DNA of 64,000 nt from Streptomyces sp. CB09001 (lineage in GTDB: Bacteria; Actinomycetota; Actinomycetes; Streptomycetales; Streptomycetaceae): assembly GCF_003369795.1 (NCBI RefSeq), contig NZ_CP026730.1:4269001-4333000 (forward strand), written 5' to 3'. The first letter of the stretch is position 1; every line of letters starts with the position of its first letter. The translations under genes and the position numbers were made by a program. The notes under the pieces are model-generated. The model was given only the letters and a program-made list of their open reading frames with translations. It did no database searches and was not told where the DNA came from. Shown piece by piece: positions 35,822-43,669 of this stretch.

Positions 35822-36145
35822 GCCACTGGCTCCGGATCCTGGTCGAAGGATGGGCGGCTCTGGCTGTACAGGGGTGGTGCTCTGGGCCGGGCCGTGCGCG
35901 CACACCGCCCGACGCCAGTATGACGGGGCCGGGCGGTGTGAGTCAGGTGTCGGCGGACACCGGTTCCGGAACCTGGGCGTACGGAACCTGGGCGTACGCG
36001 GCTCGAACGTACCGGCCTGGGGCGTACGGGTCTCGAACGTACCGGCCTTGGGCGTACGCGGCTCGAATGTACCGGCCTGGGGCGTACGGGTCTCGAACGT
36101 ACCGGGCTTGGACGTACGGGCCCCGCATCCCGCCCGGGCGTACCG
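35822..36145. other. intergenic interval with tandem repeats
   Basis: No supported gene in these 324 bp between the end of the fumarylacetoacetase gene and the start of the M56 gene (both minus strand). It is mostly occupied by a tandem repeat array (see next entry). All six frames through the array stay open for long distances because the repeat is a multiple of 3 bp, so repeats can mimic coding sequence. Confidence 0.6.
35969..36120. repeat. tandem array: two 15-bp units and four 30-bp units
   Basis: GAACCTGGGCGTACG occurs twice (about 35969-35998), then four near-identical 30-bp units run from 36001 to 36120. Each has the core CTCGAACGTACCGGCCT plus GGCGTACG. Units 1 and 3 begin with g and units 2 and 4 with t, giving a 60-bp higher-order period. 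The repeats contain CGTACG and ACGT palindromic steps. Confidence 0.9.
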
Positions 36146-37384
36146 TCAGACGCCTCGTCCGGCCCCCGGACCGACCACCCGCCCGGTCGCCTCTCCCAGC
36201 CCCACCCGGACACCGTCCGGGCCCGGGGCCCAGGCCGACAGGGTCACCACGTCGCCGTTCTCCAGGAACGTCCGCTTGCCGTCGGGCAGTTCCAGCGGGT
36301 CGCGGCCGTTCCAGGTCAGTTCGAGCAGCGACCCGCGCTCCCGCTCGGTCGGCCCGCTCACCGTGCCCGAGCCGTAGAGGTCGCCGGTGCGCAGCGAGGC
36401 GCCGTTGACCGTCATGTGGGCCAACTGCTGTGCGGCCGTCCAGTACATGGTGGAGAACGGCGGCTCGGAGACGACGTGGCCGTTGACGGCGACGGAGATC
36501 CGCAGGTCGTAGCCGCCGGGGTCGTCCTGATCGGGGTCCGTGTCGTCCAGGTAGGGCAGCAGTTCGTGCGTGCGCTCGGGCGGCGCCACCCGGGCCTCCT
36601 CCAGGGCGTCCAGCGGCGTGATCCACGCCGACACCGACGTGGTGAAGGACTTGCCGAGGAACGGGCCGAGGGGGACGTACTCCCAGGCCTGGACGTCCCG
36701 CGCGGACCAGTCGTTGAGCAGGCAGAGCCCGAAGACGTGCTCGCGGAAGTCGCCGAGCGCGACCGGACTGCCCAGTTCGGACGGCACTCCCACCACGAAG
36801 CCGACCTCCGCCTCGATGTCGAGGCGTACGGACGGGCCGAAGACGGGTGCGGCGTCGGCCGGGGCCTTGCGCTGCCCCGACGGGCGTACGACGTCCGTGC
36901 CCGAGACGACGACCGTGCCGGAGCGGCCGTGGTAGCCGATCGGGAGGTGCTTCCAGTTCGGGGTGAGGGAGTCGGCGGCGTCGGGGCGGAAGATCTGGCC
37001 GACGTTGCGGGCGTGGTTCTCGGAGGCGTAGAAGTCGACGTAGTCGGCGACCTCGAAGGGCAGGTGCAGGGTCACCGACGACAGTGGGTGGAAGAACGGC
37101 TGAAGGGCCTCGCGGTGGGAGGGGACCGTCACCCACGCCGTCAGTGCGCGCCGCACGTCCGACCACGCCGTGCGCCCGGCCGCCAGCAGCGGGTTGAGAG
37201 TGGGCCGCGCGAGGAGCGACCCGTACGGCGAGCCGAGCGCGTGGGCCGCCGCACCCGCGTCGAGGACGTGGTCGCCCAGCCGTACGCCCACCGTCCGGTC
37301 GACCGAGCCGGGGATCGAGAACACGCCGTACGGAAGGTTGTGCGGGCCGAAGGGGTCGCCCTCGGGGACATCGAAGGGGGGCAT
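36146..37384 (-). CDS. fahA: fumarylacetoacetase
   Basis: Hydrolyses 4-fumarylacetoacetate to fumarate and acetoacetate, last step of tyrosine/homogentisate breakdown. The 412-residue protein has the small N-terminal SH3-like domain beginning EGDPFGPHNLPYGVFS and the FAH barrel with DFYASENHARNVG, the metal-site region RLDIEAEVGFVVG, LLNDWSARDVQAWEYVPLGPFLGKSF, and PFSTMYWTAAQQLAHMTVNG near the active site. ATG at 37384 is chosen because a GAGG precedes it and the length is standard; upstream in-frame ATGs at 37414 and 37441 lack ribosome sites. No other homogentisate genes are in the window, so it stands alone. Confidence 0.92.
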   Translation of the reverse strand: MPPFDVPEGDPFGPHNLPYGVFSIPGSVDRTVGVRLGDHVLDAGAAAHALGSPYGSLLARPTLNPLLAAGRTAWSDVRRALTAWVTVPSHREALQPFFHPLSSVTLHLPFEVADYVDFYASENHARNVGQIFRPDAADSLTPNWKHLPIGYHGRSGTVVVSGTDVVRPSGQRKAPADAAPVFGPSVRLDIEAEVGFVVGVPSELGSPVALGDFREHVFGLCLLNDWSARDVQAWEYVPLGPFLGKSFTTSVSAWITPLDALEEARVAPPERTHELLPYLDDTDPDQDDPGGYDLRISVAVNGHVVSEPPFSTMYWTAAQQLAHMTVNGASLRTGDLYGSGTVSGPTERERGSLLELTWNGRDPLELPDGKRTFLENGDVVTLSAWAPGPDGVRVGLGEATGRVVGPGAGRGV

Positions 37385-37874
37385 CGGGTGCTGCCTCGCT
37401 TTCGTGCTCGCCATGTGCGCCGTGCGCGCCGTGTGCGCCACGTGATCGGTGTGCGTCGCGTGACACGTGGTCGGGCCACACGTTACGGGTGACGTGCCGC
37501 TCTTGGGCAGTGCGGCCGGAGGCGGCGGCGCCCGGGACGCGGTCTTGGCGCAGTGGCGCGAACGGGGACACTCTGGGCGGTGCCGGAAGGTCTTGGGGAG
37601 GAGTTCTCGGGGGAGGGGCCTTCGACGGCAGGCGCGCCTCCCCGGTCAAGCCCCCCTGAACAAAAGGAAGTACCGCGGGAGGGTGGGCAGCGCCCCATCC
37701 CGATGCCAACCGGGGCACAGGCCCTGAATCGGCTTTAGCCGATGATGTGTCAGGATCCGGACATGATCGGGCGTCCTCGTGCAACCCCGTGCGGGTTCGA
37801 GCGCACTCGTTACGCCCTCGTTCGGAAGCGGTCACGGGTGAGTCCGGCGGGTGCGGTGTCCGTATTCTCTGATC
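37385..37874. other. intergenic region upstream of fumarylacetoacetase and HAD genes
   Basis: This 490-bp divergent interval has no gene I can support. Close to fahA it holds an inverted repeat CCACGTG...CACGTGG (arms 37438-37444 and 37464-37470), a candidate operator for fahA. The remaining part contains purine-rich runs and short open frames (for example 37553-37738, 61 codons) without recognisable similarity or ribosome sites. Confidence 0.45.
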
Positions 37875-38684
37875 ATGGACCGCACCGCATACTCACTCGT
37901 CGCCACCGACCTGGACGGCACGCTGCTCCGAGGCGACGACACCGTCTCCGACCGGTCGCTGGCCGCGCTGGCGCGGGTCGCCGGTGCCGGTGCGCGGCAC
38001 CTGGTGGTGACGGGACGGCCGGCACCCAGGGTGCGCCCCCTCCTCGACCGGCTCGGCTGCACGGGGCTCGCGGTGTGCGGACAGGGCGCGCAGGTGTACG
38101 ACGCCGGCGCGCACCGGATGCTGTGGTCGGTCACCCTGGACCGGGAGCTGGCCGAGACCGCGCTCGGCAAGATCGAGGCCGAGGTGGGCCAGGTGCACGC
38201 CGCCGTGGACCAGGACGGCGTCGAGGGGCTGACGCTCATCGAGCCGGGCTACCTGATGCCCCACCCGACGCTGCCCGCGGTGCGCGTCGAGCGGCGTGAG
38301 CAGCTGTGGTCCACGCCGATCAGCAAGGTGCTGCTGCGCCACCCCGAGCTGACCGACGACGAACTGGCGGCGACGGCTCGCGCGGTGGTCGGTTCGCTCG
38401 CGACGGTCACCATGTCGGGGCCCGGCACGGTGGAGCTCCAGCCCTGCGGCATCACCAAGGCCACCGGCCTGGCGCTGGCCGCCGAGCACCTGGGTCTGGA
38501 GCGGCGGCGGACGATCGCCTTCGGGGACATGCCCAACGACATCCCCATGTTCCATTGGGCGGCCCACGGTGTCGCCATGGCCGGCGCCCACCCCGAACTC
38601 AAGGCGGTGGCCGACGAGGTCACCACGACGAACGAGGACGACGGCGTGGCCGTCGTCCTCGAGCGGATCTTCGGTACCTCTTGA
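37875..38684 (+). CDS. HAD superfamily hydrolase, Cof subfamily
   Basis: A 269-residue phosphatase of the Cof/YbiV type. Motif I is VATDLDGTLLRGDD with nucleophile Asp12 and Asp14; motif II is HLVVTGRP; motif III Lys lies in GITKATGLALAAEHLG; motif IV is FGDMPNDIPMF. The cap domain spans about 85-190. Such enzymes dephosphorylate sugar phosphates or flavin/pyridoxal precursors with broad specificity; the substrate cannot be deduced. ATG at 37875. It converges on the transglycosylase gene. Confidence 0.88.
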   Translation: MDRTAYSLVATDLDGTLLRGDDTVSDRSLAALARVAGAGARHLVVTGRPAPRVRPLLDRLGCTGLAVCGQGAQVYDAGAHRMLWSVTLDRELAETALGKIEAEVGQVHAAVDQDGVEGLTLIEPGYLMPHPTLPAVRVERREQLWSTPISKVLLRHPELTDDELAATARAVVGSLATVTMSGPGTVELQPCGITKATGLALAAEHLGLERRRTIAFGDMPNDIPMFHWAAHGVAMAGAHPELKAVADEVTTTNEDDGVAVVLERIFGTS

Positions 38685-38721
38685 TGCGCTACCGCTTGGT
38701 GCGCTGCCGCGGCGGCGCGGC

Positions 38722-39213
38722 TCAGTACGCGCTGAAGACGTTGTCCATCGAGCCGTAGCGGTCGGCCGCGTAGTTGCAGGCGGCGGTGATGTTGGCGACC
38801 GGGTCGTACGGGTCCCAGGAGGTGCCCTCCACGTGGTACGCCTGGAAGGTCGGGTCGATCACCTGGAGCAGACCCTTGGACGGGGTGCCGTTGATGGCGT
38901 TGATGTCCCAGTTGTTGATGGCGAGCGGGTTGCCGGAGGACTCACGCATGATGTTGCGGTGAATGCCCTCGTAGGTCCCGGGGATGCCGTGCTGGGCCAT
39001 GATGTCGAGCGACTCGCGGATCCAGCCGTCGAGGTTGTCCGGGTAGGCCGTGGCCGCCGTGGTGGCGGTCGTGGCGGCGGCCGGGGTGGCCGCGGAAGCG
39101 GTGGTGGCGCCGATGAGCGGCAGCGCGAGCACCGCGGCACCGGTGCCGGCGACGGCGAGCTTTCGGGCGAGGCGGCTGGTGCGGGCGTGACGGTTCTGAC
39201 CGTTGGCAGACAT
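38722..39213 (-). CDS. secreted transglycosylase-like (SLT/Rpf-type) cell-wall protein
   Basis: A 163-residue exported protein. The N-terminal 42 residues are a signal peptide (RLARKLAVAGTGAAVLALPLIG, cleavage after ASA), then an Ala/Thr linker and a lysozyme-fold domain at about 58-163. The catalytic glutamate is probable at Glu91 in NIMRESSGNP, followed by INNWDINAINGTPSKGLLQVI, typical of soluble lytic transglycosylase-like proteins in Streptomyces. It would act on peptidoglycan during growth or spore germination. A riboswitch in its leader (39231-39412) suggests control by c-di-AMP. ATG at 39213 with GGAGAGG upstream. Confidence 0.88.
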   Translation of the reverse strand: MSANGQNRHARTSRLARKLAVAGTGAAVLALPLIGATTASAATPAAATTATTAATAYPDNLDGWIRESLDIMAQHGIPGTYEGIHRNIMRESSGNPLAINNWDINAINGTPSKGLLQVIDPTFQAYHVEGTSWDPYDPVANITAACNYAADRYGSMDNVFSAY

Positions 39214-39230
39214 GCGGTGTCCCTCTCCTT

Positions 39231-39412
39231 ACGCCTACGAGGTGAGCTGTCGGGTTCGGGCGGGGAGGTGCCCGGCCGTGCCCTGACGGGTACGGCTTCA
39301 CCCCGAGCCGCTCCGGTGGTGACCGGTGCGGCGACTTACCTGGGTCCCCCGCTCCTGCCTGCGAGTTTGTTGGGTGGATGACTGTGCGACGGGCGGTGGC
39401 AGGATTCGGCGT
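39231..39412 (-). promoter_or_regulatory. c-di-AMP riboswitch (ydaO/yuaA type)
   Basis: The minus-strand leader of the transglycosylase gene contains, in order, the hallmarks of the ydaO aptamer: GACGCCGAATCCTGCC at the 5' side, GCGGGGGACCCAGG, CTCGGGGTGAAGCCG, and CCGAACCCGACAGCTCACC before TCGTAGGCGT. The outer ACGCC and GGCGT pair to close the aptamer. In Streptomyces this class, which senses cyclic di-AMP and turns expression off, precedes cell-wall hydrolase genes such as rpfA. The aptamer ends about 18 nt before the coding region, so the ribosome site may be part of the expression platform. Confidence 0.85.
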
Positions 39413-39431
39413 CCACCCGACAGGCCGGGAA

Positions 39432-39459
39432 CGTATGCGAGAGCACATGTCCGGAACAA
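39432..39459 (-). promoter_or_regulatory. candidate promoter of the riboswitch-transglycosylase transcript
   Basis: On the minus strand TTGTTC (39459-39454) and CATACG (39437-39432) are separated by 16 bp. The predicted start, near 39425, falls just before the aptamer, which makes the assignment more credible. Confidence 0.5.
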
Positions 39460-40061
39460 GTGCAGGAATCACCCAACATGCCTGTTGACCTTGGTCTGAC
39501 GTCTTTGGGGCCCTTGATCCTTTGCTGTTGCCAATCCCCAACTGGCTTGCGGGGCAAAGGGAGGGCACAGGTTTCGGTGGGGTTGCCTGCGGGGCGCCCG
39601 GAGTGAGCCAACTCACTGGCTTCAACAAGCACGGCAAATAGGGCATTAACCCCAACTAGGAGCCAACCGGCCGCGGGTGGGGACGGCTTCGGGTGTCGAG
39701 CGGGGAGGGGAGGGAAGCGGGGAGGGGGAGGAGGTGGGGAAGGGGGCGGGAGAGGGGTGGGTGCGTCTGTCGGGTGACGTTCTCGAAGTGCGGGCCGTTG
39801 GGAGGAGTGATGGGATCTTCGGTGGCGGCTCCGGCCCGTTCGCCCTCCGGCTCCGGCTCGTCCCCTCTGGCGATATCAATCAAAATCTGCTCATATCACC
39901 TGATCAAAAACATACCGTTCATGATCCGATACCGACCAGCCTGTAACGGTGGGCGCTAGCGGTGATCGAAACGTGACCGGATACGCTGACTTGAGTGGTG
40001 GCAGCGACCTATCGACAAACCAGGTAATCGCCAGTAGACACCAGCAGACAGGAGACCCCTC
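39460..40061. other. intergenic region upstream of the polyprenyl synthase gene
   Basis: No gene is supported in this 600-bp interval. It contains a G-rich, purine-biased tract (39701-39765) with repeated GGGG runs, then an unusually A+T-rich stretch (about 39868-39930, with gatatcaatcaaaatc and ctgatcaaaaacata), and probably the polyprenyl synthase promoter; a TACGCT hexamer at 39982-39987 is a weak -10 candidate. Confidence 0.45.
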
Positions 40062-41072
40062 GTGACCGTCGTCGGGCCGTTCGGGCTGAGCGTGCGGGAC
40101 CAGGCTCTGGAAGCCGATGTCCAGGCCGGATTGGTTGCTGTCGAGGAAGGGTTGCTTGAGGCAACCAAAAGCGAGGTGCCGTTCATCACGGAGGCCGCCC
40201 AGCACCTGGTGCGGGCCGGCGGGAAACGGTTCCGGCCGCTGCTGGTGATGCTCTCGGCCCAGTTCGGAGACCCCTACGCCCCCGGGATCGTGCCCTCGGC
40301 CGTGGTCGTGGAGCTGACCCACCTCGCCACGCTGTACCACGACGACGTGATGGACGAGGCCGCCGTGCGGCGCGGGGTGTCCAGCGCGAACACCCGCTGG
40401 GGCAACTCGGTCGCGGTCCTCACCGGCGACTTCCTGTTCGCCCGAGCCTCCCAGATCCTCGCCGACCTCGGTCCCGAGGCGGTCCGCGTCCAGGCCCTCG
40501 CCTTCGAGCGGCTGGTCACCGGTCAGATCCTGGAGACGGCCGGCCCGCAGGACGGCCGCGACCCGGTCGACCACTACCTGGACGTGCTGGGCGGCAAGAC
40601 GGGCTCCCTGGTGGCGGTCTCCTGCCGGTTCGGCGCGATGATGTCCGGCGCCGACGAGACGGTGGTGGACGTCCTCACCCAGTACGGCGAGCGGCTCGGC
40701 GTCGCCTTCCAGCTCGCGGACGACGTCCTGGACATCGCCTCCGACTCCGACGAGTCCGGCAAGACGCCCGGCACGGACCTGCGCGAGGGCATCCCCACCC
40801 TGCCCGTACTGCGGCTGCACGAGCGGGCGGCCCGGCTGGGGCTCGCCGAGGACATCGCGCTGTGCGAGCTGCTGGACTCCGACCTGAGCGACGACGCGCG
40901 GCACGCCGAGGCGCTGCGCCTGCTGCGCGCCCACCCCGCGCTGGAGCAGGCCCGCCGGGACACCGTCCGGTACGCCGAGGAGGCCCGGGCCGCGCTGGCC
41001 CCGCTGCGGGAGTGCGATGCGAAGGCCGCGCTGGTGGAGCTGTGCGACGCCGTGGTCCACCGGGCCGGCTGA
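40062..41072 (+). CDS. polyprenyl diphosphate synthase
   Basis: A 336-residue trans-prenyltransferase that elongates allylic diphosphates with isopentenyl diphosphate. Both aspartate-rich motifs are present: DDVMDEAAVRRG (first, near residue 93) and DDVLDIASD (second, near 222), plus GGKRFRPLL and GGKTGSLV. The residues just before the first motif (LATLYH) are small to medium, as in long-chain synthases. It is the probable source of the nonaprenyl side chain of menaquinone, consistent with mqnC, menG and the reductase; product length is not proved by sequence. GTG start. Confidence 0.88.
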   Translation: MTVVGPFGLSVRDQALEADVQAGLVAVEEGLLEATKSEVPFITEAAQHLVRAGGKRFRPLLVMLSAQFGDPYAPGIVPSAVVVELTHLATLYHDDVMDEAAVRRGVSSANTRWGNSVAVLTGDFLFARASQILADLGPEAVRVQALAFERLVTGQILETAGPQDGRDPVDHYLDVLGGKTGSLVAVSCRFGAMMSGADETVVDVLTQYGERLGVAFQLADDVLDIASDSDESGKTPGTDLREGIPTLPVLRLHERAARLGLAEDIALCELLDSDLSDDARHAEALRLLRAHPALEQARRDTVRYAEEARAALAPLRECDAKAALVELCDAVVHRAG

Positions 41073-41388
41073 CCGCCCCCGGCGGTCCGTCGCCGCCTCC
41101 ACGGCCAGTGGTCGGCCCCACGGTCCGTCGCTGTCTCCACGGCCAGTGGTCGGCCCCACGGTCCGTCGTCGGCCCCTACGGGCCGGAGGAGTCGGCACCC
41201 CTGCGTGTCATCCCGCAGGAGTAGGCGGAGTTGAGCCCGCGGTCTGACGCGTGTGCTCCGGCGATTTGGTCAGATGGACACCACGGAAAAACACCAATCC
41301 TCACCGATTCGGGTGAGAATGGCGGCTCACGGGTGAACGAGTGCGAGGTCGCGAGACAGCCGCCGCCGACGACGGAGGTAGGGCACAC
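41073..41388. other. intergenic region with 38-bp tandem repeats
   Basis: No gene is supported in these 316 bp. Directly after the polyprenyl synthase stop there are two copies of a 38-bp unit and a partial third (41083-41181). Beyond 41200 the sequence is less G+C-rich and includes gaaaaacaccaatcctcacc, perhaps part of the promoter of the next gene. Confidence 0.5.
41083..41181. repeat. 38-bp tandem repeat, about 2.6 copies
   Basis: Units start at 41083, 41121 and 41159 with CGGTCCGTCG. The first two differ at only a few positions and both contain CCACGGCCAGTGGTCGG, an inverted repeat able to form a hairpin (CCACGGCCAGTGG). They may act as a repeated terminator for the upstream gene. Confidence 0.85.
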
Positions 41389-42633
41389 ATGGCACCGATC
41401 GATTCCGACGACAACACGACCGCCGGGGAGGGCGAGGAGCTGCGGGCCGGACGGCGCAAGGCCGCGCGGTACGTCGTCCCGGTCGCGGTGATGGGAGTGG
41501 CGGCCGCGACGATCGGGCTCGTCCCCGCACTCGCCGACTCCGGGGACCCCGACCTGCCGAAGGTCACCGCGGAGCAGCTCATAGAGAAGATCGCCAAGTC
41601 GGACGTCCAGCAGCTGTCCGGCACGGTGCGTATCAACACCGACCTGGGTCTGCCGGACCTCGGCGGGCTGGAGAGCGGCCTGATGTCCGGGATGTCCGGA
41701 GGTTCGGGCTCCGGCGACGACGAGGGCTCCGCCGCCGACCCGTCGGCCAAGCTCACCGAGCTGGTGTCCGGCAGCCACACCTTGCGCGTCGCGGCCGACG
41801 GCCCCGACCGGCAGAAGCTGTCCCTGCTGGAGAACGCCGCGGAGTACAGCCTGATCCACAACGGCAAGGACGTCTGGGGCTACGACAGCCGGTCCAACGA
41901 GGTCTACCACTCCACCGCCGCCGGCAGCGCCGAGCGGCCGGAGAAGGACGTGTCGGGCCAGGACGTGCCGGCCACCCCGAAGGACTTCGCCGACCAGGCG
42001 CTCAAGGCGGTCGACGACACGACGTCGGTGACCGTCGGCGGCACCGCGCAGGTGGCGGGCCGGGACGCCTACCGCCTGGTCGTCGAGCCCAAGCAGGACG
42101 GGTCCACGGTCGGCGCGATCACCGTGGCCGTGGACGCCGAGACCGGCACGCCGCTGAAGTTCACCCTGACCCCGGCGAGCGGCGGCGCCGCCGTCGTGGA
42201 CGTGGGCTTCACCAAGGTCAGCTTCGCCAAGCCGGACGCGTCGACGTTCGACTTCATGCCGCCCGAGGGGGCCAAGGTCACCGAGGCCGACGAGGCCGGC
42301 GAGCGGGCCAAGGTCCCGGAGCGCGGGCGCGGGGCCGAGGGCGGTCTCGCCAAGGGGATGGACGGCCTCGAGGTCATCGGCGAGGGCTGGAACGCGATCG
42401 CCGCCTTCGACACCGGGGCCGGGGGCGGCCTGCCCACGGCGTCCGCGGGCGGCGACCTCGGCGACCTCGGTGGCTTCCTGGGCTCCTTCGGCGACCCGGT
42501 CAAGGGCGACTTCGGCTCGGGCACGGTCTTCAAGACCCGCCTGGTCAACGCCCTGATCACGGACGACGGCAAGGTCTACGCCGGTGCGGTCACCAAGGAC
42601 GCCCTGGTGAAGGCGGCCGACGCCGCGAAGTAG
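41389..42633 (+). CDS. LolA-like exported protein (DUF2092-type)
   Basis: A 414-residue protein with a cytoplasmic N-terminus, one hydrophobic segment (YVVPVAVMGVAAATIGLVPALA, about 30-50), then an extracellular domain of repeated strands: VQQLSGTVRIN, SHTLRVAADGPDRQKLSLL, YSLIHNGKDVWGYDS, DAYRLVVEPKQDGS. This is the half-barrel plan of LolA/LppX-type lipid carriers. It lacks a lipobox, so it is either secreted or membrane-anchored. It directly precedes an ABC-2 exporter pair, suggesting cooperation in envelope export. ATG at 41389 behind GGAGG; earlier in-frame codons lack similarity. Confidence 0.8.
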   Translation: MAPIDSDDNTTAGEGEELRAGRRKAARYVVPVAVMGVAAATIGLVPALADSGDPDLPKVTAEQLIEKIAKSDVQQLSGTVRINTDLGLPDLGGLESGLMSGMSGGSGSGDDEGSAADPSAKLTELVSGSHTLRVAADGPDRQKLSLLENAAEYSLIHNGKDVWGYDSRSNEVYHSTAAGSAERPEKDVSGQDVPATPKDFADQALKAVDDTTSVTVGGTAQVAGRDAYRLVVEPKQDGSTVGAITVAVDAETGTPLKFTLTPASGGAAVVDVGFTKVSFAKPDASTFDFMPPEGAKVTEADEAGERAKVPERGRGAEGGLAKGMDGLEVIGEGWNAIAAFDTGAGGGLPTASAGGDLGDLGGFLGSFGDPVKGDFGSGTVFKTRLVNALITDDGKVYAGAVTKDALVKAADAAK

Positions 42634-42685
42634 AACGCACGCAGCACCCCACCCGTACGGCCAAGAGGACGAAAAGAGGGAGCCG

Positions 42686-43669
42686 ATGGCCGAAGCGTCC
42701 GCCACGGAGCCGGAGCGCCCGGGCCTGGACCGCGCGGATGACGCCGTCATCGCCACCCGCGGGCTCACCAAGCGCTACCGCGGCGGACAACTCGCCGTCG
42801 ACGGTCTGGACCTGACCGTCCCGGCGGGCAGTGTCTTCGGCTTCCTCGGGCCCAACGGCTCCGGCAAGACCACCACCATCCGCATGCTGATGGGGCTGAT
42901 CGAACCCACCTCGGGCAGCGCCCGGGTTCTCGGCCGGCCCATGCCGCGCGCGTCCCGCGTCGTACTGCCCCGGGTCGGCGCCCTCATCGAGGGCCCGGCC
43001 CTGTACGGCTTCCTGTCCGGGCGGGACAATCTGCTGCGCTACGACGCCGCCGACCCGACCGCCGACCCGCGCACCCGTCGCGAGCGCGTCGCTGCGGCGC
43101 TGGACCGGGTGGGCCTCGCGGCCGCCGGCGGCAAGAAGGCGAAGGCGTACTCGCTCGGCATGAAGCAGCGGCTGGGTCTCGCCGCGGCGCTGCTCCAGCC
43201 GCGCCGGCTGCTGGTTCTGGACGAGCCGACCAACGGACTCGACCCGCAGGGCATGCGCGAGATCCGCACCCTCGTGCGCGAACTCGCCTCCGACGGCACC
43301 ACCGTCTTCCTCTCCTCCCACCTGCTGGACGAGATCGAGCAGGTGTGCACCCACGCCGCCGTGATGGCACAGGGACGGCTGATCACCCAGGGCTCGGTCG
43401 CCGACCTGGCGGCCGGGGCGCGCGGCCGGCTGGTGGTCACCACGCCGGACGCGGGCGACGCCGCCCGGGTGCTGAAGGAGCAGGGGGCCGCGGACGTGGT
43501 CGTCGACGGGGACCGGGTGACGGCGGAGCCGCCGGAGCGCGACCTCGCCGAGCTGAACGCGGCGCTGGTCGCGGCCCGCGTCCGGGTCCGGGGCTTCGTT
43601 GTGGAACGGGCCTCGCTGGAGGACGCGTTCGTGGCACTGACCGGGGAGGGTTTCGATGTCGCGGGCTGA
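42686..43669 (+). CDS. ABC exporter ATP-binding protein
   Basis: A 327-residue ATPase of the CcmA/DrrA-like ABC-2 class. Walker A GPNGSGKTTT, Q-loop and signature YSLGMKQRLGLAAALL, Walker B LLVLDEPTNGLDPQG, and SSHLLDEIEQVC are intact. After about 220 comes the extra domain common to drug/antibiotic exporters (LVVTTPDAGDAARVL, RVRGFVVERASLEDAFVALTG). It is 52 bp after the LolA-like gene and overlaps the permease gene by 14 bp. Exported substrate unknown. Confidence 0.9.
   Translation: MAEASATEPERPGLDRADDAVIATRGLTKRYRGGQLAVDGLDLTVPAGSVFGFLGPNGSGKTTTIRMLMGLIEPTSGSARVLGRPMPRASRVVLPRVGALIEGPALYGFLSGRDNLLRYDAADPTADPRTRRERVAAALDRVGLAAAGGKKAKAYSLGMKQRLGLAAALLQPRRLLVLDEPTNGLDPQGMREIRTLVRELASDGTTVFLSSHLLDEIEQVCTHAAVMAQGRLITQGSVADLAAGARGRLVVTTPDAGDAARVLKEQGAADVVVDGDRVTAEPPERDLAELNAALVAARVRVRGFVVERASLEDAFVALTGEGFDVAG

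Noticed and set aside
35920..36408. Tyrosine-rich repeat proteins on either strand across the tandem array
   Set aside because: The frames exist only because the repeat unit is a multiple of three; no start with a ribosome site and no continuation into a domain. The fumarylacetoacetase frame ends before the array.
37553..37738. 61-codon open frame in the fahA/HAD interval
   Set aside because: No ribosome-binding site and no recognisable similarity; left as intergenic.
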